From Eretmocerus hayati (lineage: Eukaryota > Arthropoda > Insecta > Hymenoptera > Aphelinidae), in the NCBI GenBank assembly GCA_029851415.1, contig CM056742.1, positions 51,066,954 through 51,130,953 on the forward strand: DNA of 64,000 nt. The letters run 5' to 3'. The translations under genes and the position numbers were made by a program. This document shows, piece by piece, positions 56,987 to 64,000 of this stretch (positions within the stretch are counted from its first letter, which is position 1; each line of letters opens with the position of its first letter). The notes under the pieces were generated by a model, which was not told the origin of the DNA, did no database searches, and saw nothing but the letters and a program-made list of their open reading frames with translations.

Positions 56987-57012
56987 TGTTCCGATTCATA
57001 ATTCTATCATTA

Positions 57013-57043
<31 letters not shown>

Positions 57044-57446
57044 GAGTGATTCTGGAGCAAGCTGGACAAAACCGTCACCAGGGGGGTCTGGGAAAAATCC
57101 GCAAAAATTTTTTTCCATTAGTACTATGTTGAAATAGTACGAAAAAATTTTTTTCAGATTTTTTCGTACTATTTCAACATAGTACTAATGGAAAAAAATT
57201 TTTGCGGATTTTTCCCAGACCCCCCTGGTGACGGTTTTGTCCAGCTTGCTCCAGAATCACTCATATATATATATAGCTATTCTTCTTCGTTTGATCATCG
57301 CAGCACACACACGCGCTTTTGTAGCGTTCGCGCAATGAGCCCAGTTTTGAGATAAATAATTAAAGTACTGTCGAGCATAACCCTCTGTAATTGTGAGTGT
57401 TTATTTCTCCACCCCGTCGCATCCATTAGCTCCTCATGAGCGAACA
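56987..57446 (+). repeat. 3' LTR, interrupted (460 bp)
   Basis: Same start and end as the 5' LTR. It is longer because of a TA-repeat expansion and a palindromic insertion at 57042-57264. Confidence 0.95.
57042..57264. mobile_element. Near-perfect palindromic MITE in the 3' LTR (~223 bp)
   Basis: ATGAGTGATTCTGGAGCAAG and its inverse bound two arms of about 105 bp that are nearly identical to the centre near 57153; spacer about 9 bp. It lies inside a (TA)n tract, so a TA target is likely but cannot be delimited. Confidence 0.88.
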
Positions 57447-57560
57447 CCAGGTACCAGGGCCTTTGGCACGTATCGCTGCTAAATCAGTCATTTCAGAAAA
57501 AGCTTCAATCAACAACTACAATCATCCACGCGGGATCAACGGTGGCTCAACACGGTGTTG

Positions 57561-57605
<45 letters not shown>

Positions 57606-58044
57606 AAGAGGGGAGAATACGTTTCAGAGCGACAGAATCATTCACCTTGGCGAATGCAGCTTTGGAAGTCATTTTTCAGGAGTGTGCCAAAGTTGCATCC
57701 ACTGTACCAAAAATAACCCAATGTGACAATAATAATTAATCGACAACTCGATGCAATGATAGTGCACTCGATATTGTTGATCAATTTGCGCTGACCTCGT
57801 CATCAAAGTGGAGATTATGCATGTTCTCAAAACTGATGTTCTATCTTGAGTACATTCCAGTCCAAGAACAGTTGAAAGAAATCATCACAATCGTGCGTAA
57901 AGCACGTTTTTGGCCATCGTTGGGTATGATGTTATTTTACACGAGACCCGCATGGAATTACTAATGATTCTGCTGCAATTTGAAAATGCTTTGGGCATTT
58001 GCAAGAGTTAGAAATCTTTCGGTGATTTGACAGAACAGCCCTCC
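57447..58044. other. Flank with (TG)n microsatellite
   Basis: A pure TG run fills 57562-57604. No gene: the frame through it is a repeat artefact. Confidence 0.7.
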
Positions 58045-59441
58045 ACACGGTGTTCCTGAAGCGCTCGAAAGTTTTGCAAAAATGACGAAAAAAACTGGAT
58101 ACGCTATCATCTTCCTCTCGTTTTTCCGTTTCGACCGAAATCGGATCTGCTTCGACATTAATATGCGGGGAAAAAATGTGGAAACCCTATATCGTCGCCC
58201 CCGACGAAGAAAAACACGTCCCCATTCAAGAATGCATTGGGAGAACAATGGGAGATGTTTTTCTTCTTTGGGGGCGACGATATGATCACGTGTATTTTGG
58301 TTAGCCTTGATAATGACTCGACGGGCGAAGATACAGCCAGTTGCCGATTCAACGTTTCTGGGCGGGTAACAGGAGAAGAAACGTGTATTTTTATAGGAAA
58401 TTTCCCGTAGAATTAGCTGGTCAAACTCATTTTTTGATATCTAGAATCGTATTTAACATGCAGAGGAAATGACGTGAGAACTGTTAAAAGAACTCGAACT
58501 GGCAGCAACGGTTGGGCTCATGAGTGCATTCGGCAACAGGGTATGGAGGTCTAAACAATGAGCTGGTTCATTATTTTTCAACGTATTTTCTCATGTAGAA
58601 TCCAATGTTGAGGTCTGTTCCAATCCTACTTGCTAGGTTACCATTTGAATTGCGGAAAACTACCAAGATTTCCCAAGATCCATCATTTTTTCGATTCCCA
58701 GCCAAGTTTTCCAGTCTATCGATTGAGGAGGTGTTTTTTGCAACGAGACAGGACATCTCCGCAGAGAGTTCGTTCGAGTTTGCTTAGTCTGCTGAATATG
58801 ATCACAAAGATGAAATAATCTGAAAACGTACCTAGATTGTACCTTGAGCCTACTTCTCCAATTTTTGTTATGCGAAATTGTGGTGGTTCTTGAGAAATCG
58901 TTGTAGTTTTCCGCAGTTCAAATGATAACTTAGCAAGTAGGATTGAAACAGACCTCAAATTTGGATTCTACATGGAGATATACGTCAAGAAATAATAAAT
59001 CAGCCCGTTGTTTAGACCTCCATACCCTTCTGCCGGATGCACTCATGAGCCCAACCGTTGCTGCCAGATCGAGTTCTTTTAACAGTTCTCGCGTCATTTC
59101 CTCCGCATCTTGAATACGATTCTAGATATCAAACATGAGTTCGACCAGCTAATTCTACGGGAAATTCCCTATGAAAATACATGTTCCTTTCCCTATAACC
59201 CGCCCAGAAACGTTGAATCAGCAACTGGCTACATCTTCGCCCGGCGAGTCATTATCAAGGCTAAGCAAAATACACGTGATCATATGGGGTTTCCACATTT
59301 TTTCCCCGCATATTAATGCCGAAGCAGATCCGATTTCGGTTGAAACGGATTCTTAAACGGGGAAACGAGAGGAAGATGATAGCGTATCCAGTTTTTTTCG
59401 TCATATTTGCAAAACTTTCGAGCGCTTCAGGAACACCGTGT
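58045..59441. mobile_element. ~1.4 kb foldback, ACACGGTGTTCC ends
   Basis: Ends ACACGGTGTTCCTGAAGCGC and near-exact inverse (reads GACACGGTGTTCC on the other side). The arms run to about 58700 and from about 58860; the tip is unique. Point differences are moderate, and one arm has an 87-bp insertion the other lacks. Confidence 0.85.
58193..58279. mobile_element. 87-bp hairpin MITE with ATAT duplication
   Basis: CGTCGCCCCCGACGAAGAAA and its near-inverse ends are flanked by ATAT on both sides (58189-58192, 58280-58283). The opposite arm of the foldback (about 59279-59290) keeps the empty site with a single ATAT. Confidence 0.85.
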
Positions 59442-59734
59442 CCAAATTCCTTCGAGTCAATTTTGACTCTAGGTGAGTGAAATTTGACTTTCTACGAGTG
59501 AAACTCACTCGAACGGGTTTAGAGCATGTAGTTTAGACAAACCATGAAGAAAATGACCACGCTCATTCAGAGCAATACCGAAATCCCAATGAAGCACTGA
59601 AGCTAAATGTTAGTTGCTCGAGAAATCACTCTAAAAACAAAGCCACCACGATATTGCAGATCAAACGCAGTACACTTCATAGAGGAAAAATCATTCTATG
59701 ACATCGAGATATACTAGGTCACTGGATACTGATA

Positions 59735-60045
59735 AGAGGAGTCCGGAGGGTCCGGATCACCAAACCTCACCAAACTTTTTCCACGGTCTCATACCACCTA
59801 GAATATGAAGAATCCAGAGGTACTCCGTCAAATGGGCCTCCCATTCAAAGCTACAGGCTACGACATTAGCATTGCCCATGTTTAAAAATGATGTATGTAG
59901 ACTAGCAATGCTAACGTTTTTGCTTGTAGCTCTCGACAGAAGGCCCATTTGACGGATTTACTTTGGATTCTTCATTTTCTAGGCGATACGAGACTGTGGA
60001 AAAAGTTTGGTCAGATTTGGTGACCGGGACCGTCCGGACTCTTCT
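59735..60045. mobile_element. GGAGTCCGGAGGGTCCGG MITE, copy 1 (~310 bp)
   Basis: Inverted ends AAGAGGAGTCCGG / CCGGACTCTTCTT; arms contain CACCAAACTTTTTCCAC-like and GGCCCATTTGACGGA-like strings. Copy 2 is at 63577-63905. Confidence 0.8.
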
Positions 60046-60275
60046 TGTAAGTGTTGAGGCGTCGTAAAAAGTCTAAAGATTTTTATCACCTATGCTCCGC
60101 TCAAAATTTTATCAAGGCCTTCAGTGGTGAGGACGATGATCGAAAAAACTTTCCACAAAAGCATATGAGAACATCACGGTCAAATAAATTATCTCCCATA
60201 TAGAGATCTCCTCCTGCAGGTTCGATTTTGAGGAAAAAATTAAATAGTGATGATTCCATGAAAATCACTATTTAA
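60046..60275. repeat. Spacer with a 19-bp stem hairpin
   Basis: AAATTAAATAGTGAT and its inverse (about 60233-60282) form a perfect stem with a 12-base loop. No gene. Confidence 0.5.
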
Positions 60276-60970
60276 TTTTTTTCTCAGAAACCCATCCTTG
60301 AAAAAATTCTGAAAACACATATTTCGATGTAAAATTTGATGTTCTTTACGAAAAAAAAATGTTTCAATCTGGGTTCTGGACTCCCCAGTGAGTTTTGACC
60401 GATTTTGTGCGATTCGGTTTTTCGACCAATGAGATCTCGAGACTTTTCTACGCATGCGCGTGATTCTACGGGTTGAAACCTCGAGCAGTCGATAGCCCGT
60501 GAAATTTTCTTTGAAATGACTACTGGTAAAATTCATTTTGGTGCTGTAGAACCGGAGTTCTAAGCGTCCCTATAGAACAAAAAGATTAACTCTCTCGAAT
60601 CCAATAAACTTGTAAGCCATTGGTCGGAACCCCCGATCTGAGACTTTCTGGCGAACGACTGATGCGGATTCCGCAGACTACCCTACTCTGTGTGTTCCCT
60701 TTCAAATACCATAGCTCAGCTCTAGAAACATGGAAATGAACTTCACCAGTAGTCATTTTGAAGAAAATTTCACGGGCTATCGATTGCGCAATGTGTCAAT
60801 TCCGTAAAATCGCGCGCATGCGCAGAAAATTCGCAAAAAATCGCTCAAAGCTCACTGGGGAGTGCAGAACCCAGACTGGAACATTTTTTATGTGAAGAAC
60901 ATCAAACTTTACATCAAAATATGTGTTTGCAGAATTTTTTTAAGAATGGGTTTTTATGAGAAAAAATTTT
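60276..60970. mobile_element. ~0.7 kb foldback related to the 6872-8919 family
   Basis: The arms pair from TTTTTTCTCAGAAACCCATC inward. Within each arm the order GCATGCGC, TCGATAGC, AAATTTTCTT and GACTACTGG parallels the 6872-8919 palindrome (TGCGCATGCGC, TCGATAGC, AATTTCTTTC, GACCACTTG), so the two are diverged relatives. Confidence 0.75.
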
Positions 60971-61019
60971 CTTGGGTCCCAGTGACCGTTTTTTTGTCAT
61001 AATTTGAGTCGTAGAATCG

Positions 61020-61605
61020 ATGGAAAGTTATGAGGAAGAGATTTGGAACACCATGTACAATCGACCACCATTCTTCTCACGTGGAATTACTCGCACGAGA
61101 TTGAAAAAAACTATGGTAATCGATTTCCTAGACGTTTCGCTGATCAGAGAAGATGACATAATCATCACCAATTGGTATCAAAAGCCGACGTCATCAGTCA
61201 GGATTTTGAATTTCAGATCCAACCATACGATGAAACAAAAAAGAACATAGTGTTCAATTGAGTAGACAGAGCCACTCTTCTTTTACTTAAAAAATTCCAT
61301 TCGCTGAATTTGTCTCTTACAAAACAACTCAGATCATGATTACCCCAAAGATTTCATTGACAAGTGCATAAAAACCAGAATGCATCGTTCGAAAGATCGT
61401 ATGAGCAGAGCAGAAAAAATACGTTGTAACCAAATCTTATATGCTGACCAAAACAAAGTTTGTATTCCATATCATGAACGTTTATTTGAAAGATGTAATG
61501 CTTTGTTCAACCGCAACGATATTCACTGACTCCCAAAAGTTTCTCAATCCTACATTCGGACCCACGTCACGGGCACAGAACTTCCGTGATCGGTAAGAGT
61601 TGTAC
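61020..61605 (+). pseudogene. Penelope-like element fragment (RT C-terminal side)
   Basis: The frame at 61020-61250 has VIDFLDVSLIREDDIIITNW followed by YQKPTSS and ILNFRSNH, a pattern I recognise from Penelope-like reverse transcriptases (FLDV...REDxxxxxWYxKPT...LNFxSNHP). Past a stop near 61250 similar sequence continues in shifting frames (RATLL, DFIDKCIKTRM) to about 61400, weakly to 61600. RT catalytic Asp residues and the GIY-YIG domain are not visible. A dead fragment. Confidence 0.65.
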
Positions 61606-62520
61606 CATTCTATGTGAGCAATGGCGAGGAAGGCGTGTTATGGGTGAGTGTCACGGAATCTGGCTAAACTCTGGGAATAGTCTCTCTTTAGCATCAATAA
61701 CATATACGGTCCAAATTAGCAAATCCACGAAACGCGGTTATTCGTGCGTTACGCCATCTGTGCACCGATTCTTCGCACCAATGGCTATACATCAACTCCG
61801 CGACAAAGCAGACACCTTTTTTGAGATTCTACAACCAAGTTGTAACGAGCTCGAGACTCAAAATTGAAATAGACTGGAATGGCGGGCCATCAAATTTGAA
61901 AAATCACAAAATTTCACGCGTGACATGGCTTTTTTTTCTTCAGTATTGAGGTCAGCATTTGGATACAGTCTAGTGTGTCCGTATGATTCTTGAGGGAAAA
62001 TGACCCTCTAACTTGAGACTACAACCACTTCGAAGCTCAAGAGTGTGCTTCCAATAGGTGTGGAACTATCTCCTGTTGATAAAGCGTGACTACTTTTTGA
62101 AAAGAAAAAAAATTGACAATATTTCTCATCCTACGCCGACGCAGTCTGACCCATCTCATCTCTGCAAATGGCCATCTGATTCTCTATTGAAAAACGAAGA
62201 AATCTAGATGAGGCCGGTCTATGTGCGTCGAATTATGCCGGATTGTCAAGCAAATCATCACTGCAATGACCTCCTCGAGTTATCTGGTGATGAGCCAATA
62301 TACTTTCCAGCGCCATCAATAGTCAAAAGAGTGTACCTGTGTGTGTGGGTATAGCATTGCTCTTATGGGCATTCCCCGTTTTCTCTAGCTGTCCCACCCA
62401 GTGTTGGCGGCGAGAGTGGAAAAAGTTCAGGTTTATTTTGCTCTCCGACTGCATCCAACAGTCAACTTCGCGTCACTCGGCTCGGGGGTCACATGAGTCA
62501 GATTGCAGCCAACTGTTGAT
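61606..62520. other. No gene recognised
   Basis: An open frame at 61586-61867 has no recognisable motif. Confidence 0.3.
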
Positions 62521-62524
62521 TTCG

Positions 62525-62765
62525 CAATTGAGGGGGTGGGTGGAAAAAGGGCCTAATTACAAAACGGCCATTTCGAGAAAAACGATAAAAACTAACTATA
62601 TCATGCCCGTGGCATGATTCGATGCGCATACGTGGCTTATTTCAAAGGTTTTGGCATCCCCAAAACAACCGCACAGGAATTGGAAGGTAGCTGTCGATTT
62701 TGAGAGGTATACAGCCATTCGAAAAAATGTAATTAGGCCTTTTTTCCCAATACTGGGTCAATTTT
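62525..62765. repeat. Inverted pair around GGCCTAATTAC
   Basis: AAAAAGGGCCTAATTACAAA near 62546 and TGTAATTAGGCCTTTTTTCC near 62728 are inverse. They probably mark the edge of the TTAGGCCC repeat family to the right. Confidence 0.5.
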
Positions 62766-63077
62766 TGGGATAGTTGGTCCACTAAAAGTTGGATAACGTT
62801 GCGAAATCGAGTTCAATGGCCTCCAAATTTCTTCAGTATATCTATGGGTATGTCACACAAGATATCCAATTGCGATTCAACGTCTTAATGCATTTTCATC
62901 GATTCTGCACGTGAAAGATGGTTCCATTGAGTGTGTGAAACTGAGGTCACTCAATATTCACTTAGCAAGCATGAAGATACATTCTTTGAAGGCCAAAGAA
63001 CATGATTTGATAGCCAGAATTGGTAGAAAAGAGATATGGAGGTCATAAGAATTGTTTTAAAATTTTTTCGTAAAAAA

Positions 63078-63305
63078 TTAGGCCCTTGTTACCAATACCC
63101 CACCACTTAGGCCCTTCATCCCGATATCAATAGTGGAGTTAGGCCCTTTTGAACGAGTTTTTCCGGTGACTTAGGCCCTTTTTATCAATACTGTTGCACT
63201 TAGGCCCTTTTTACCAGTACTTCTACGTTGAGGCTCTTTTTAACGATACCCTTGCACTTGGGCCCTTTTTTCGAACAAAATTTTCCTGTTGTTTGGGCTC
63301 TTTTA
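63078..63305 (+). repeat. Degenerate TTAGGCCCTTTTTACCAATA tandem repeat
   Basis: Units of about 35-45 bp starting TTAGGCCCTT recur near 63080, 63107, 63142, 63171, 63199, then GAGGCTCTTTT, TTGGGCCCTTTT and TTGGGCTCTTTT. Confidence 0.7.
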
Positions 63306-63576
63306 GAAAATCTTCGAGGTCTTGGTGACTTTGTGGGTACCTCTCTCTGCAGTGATAAGACCCTTTTACGTAGTCACATTCGTGCTGAGATTCGATTCCT
63401 AAACAAAACTCTCTTCCGGAGTCTCATTGTTATAATCTTCTGAGGGGAATTCGAAGGTGTCTAGTTTCCCCAGTCAAACAACGATAAGATGAAGAATCCA
63501 ATCTGTCGGAGTTATGATTTTCCAAAAACTAGCTATGTATGAAGAAATCGTGCCCGTGAAATATACTTACGCTGAC

Positions 63577-63905
63577 AAGGGGAGTCCGGAGGGTCCGGGT
63601 CACCAAATCTCACCAAACTTTTTCCACAGGCTCGTACCACCTAGAACATGGAGAATCCAGAGTAACTCCATCAAATGGGCTTTCATTTCAGAGCTACAAG
63701 CAGAAACGCTAGCATTGCCAGTATACCCATATATATATCACTTTGACATGGGCCTATATGGGCAATTCTTACGTTTTTGCTTGTAGCTCTGGACAGAAGG
63801 CCCATTTGAGGGAGTCACTCTGGATTCTCCATTTTCTAGGTGGTACGAGACTGTGAAAAAAGTTTAGTGAGGTATGATGACCCGGACCCTCCGAACTCCC
63901 GTTGC
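63577..63905. mobile_element. GGAGTCCGGAGGGTCCGG MITE, copy 2 (~330 bp)
   Basis: Ends AAGGGGAGTCCGG and inverse of AACGGGAGTTCGG. Matches copy 1 (59735-60045) through both arms; the central ~60 bp differs and contains a CATATATATATC run. The right-hand 95 bp of the window after it show nothing recognisable. Confidence 0.8.
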
Positions 63906-64000
63906 GAGTCCGATTTTCGGGCGCCACAGTGAATGGGGCCCAATCAATTTCTTACTTGATCCCGTTTCTTGAACCTACTTTAGCCTATCTTACTCCATTT

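Larger units (their letters stand above)
49052..57446 (+). mobile_element. BEL/Pao LTR retrotransposon, inactivated (8.4 kb)
   Basis: LTRs beginning TGTTCC and ending GAACA flank gag, protease, RT, RNase H and integrase in BEL/Pao order. The 5-bp CCAGG lies directly outside both LTRs (49047-49051 and 57447-57451), so this is one intact insertion. The internal region has a primer-binding site and polypurine tract. No env frame follows integrase. It is dead: several in-frame stops, at least three frameshifts and three inverted-repeat insertions (54207-54343, 54778-55713, 57042-57264). About ten substitutions by eye separate the two LTRs, so the insertion is not recent. Confidence 0.95.

Noticed and set aside
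57542..57739. 65-codon frame through the TG microsatellite
   Set aside because: The VCVCVC stretch is a translation of (TG)n.
63078..63305. Telomeric TTAGG repeats
   Set aside because: The TTAGG occurs once per ~35-45 bp unit and is not in direct tandem.

Overview
The window looks like AT-rich nuclear DNA from an insect, probably a hymenopteran. The reasons are one intron-split trypsin-like protease of the kind common in Hymenoptera, a BEL/Pao LTR retrotransposon primed by tRNA-Tyr, a Penelope-like remnant and tRNA-derived SINE fragments. There is no operon, CRISPR array or prokaryotic signal. The species call is inference. Host coding content is very low: the only gene I can assemble is the serine protease on the minus strand, with four exons between 33435 and 41905. 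Their phases agree and the reading frame is open from before the IVGG activation site to a stop.

Most of the recognisable structure is inverted-repeat (foldback or MITE-like) DNA. I mark 22 such elements; summing my intervals without double-counting nests gives roughly 23 kb. Layout: 1-780 is a CpG-rich block without a gene. 3447-9450 holds five inverted-repeat elements, including a ~2.05 kb near-complete palindrome (6872-8919) directly abutting a ~0.53 kb one (8920-9450). 9995-17330 is a four-deep nest: a ~313 bp tandem repeat, split by a TA-flanked element (10639-17044), split by a 5.57 kb foldback with an exact 8-bp target duplication (11050-16617), which itself carries a TTAA-site insertion (15225-15743) and an Ulp1-like protease fragment. 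17735-18803 is a palindrome with nearly identical arms. 21690-23283 holds a broken copy of an unnamed multi-copy animal protein family.

29964-31163 is another foldback. 33435-41905 is the protease; its 7.1 kb intron is mostly one giant foldback (about 35977-41365), inside which sits a second one (37447-38598) built from many copies of a quasi-palindromic 11-mer and carrying a tRNA-like segment in both arms. 41906-49051 has little I can name apart from a small CAGCT-rich hairpin and a SINE fragment.

49052-57446 is a complete but inactivated BEL/Pao element: LTRs, CCAGG target duplication, primer-binding site, gag, protease/RT, RNase H, integrase and polypurine tract. It is broken by stops, frameshifts and three separate inverted-repeat insertions. 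58045-63905 holds more foldbacks, a Penelope-like RT fragment, a TTAGGCCC-type tandem repeat and two copies of one MITE family.

The most interesting material is the foldback population: several unrelated families with clean target duplications, tandem-unit arms, captured coding or tRNA-like pieces, and nests whose insertion order can be read from the sequence. All calls come from reading by eye; no alignment or database search was run.
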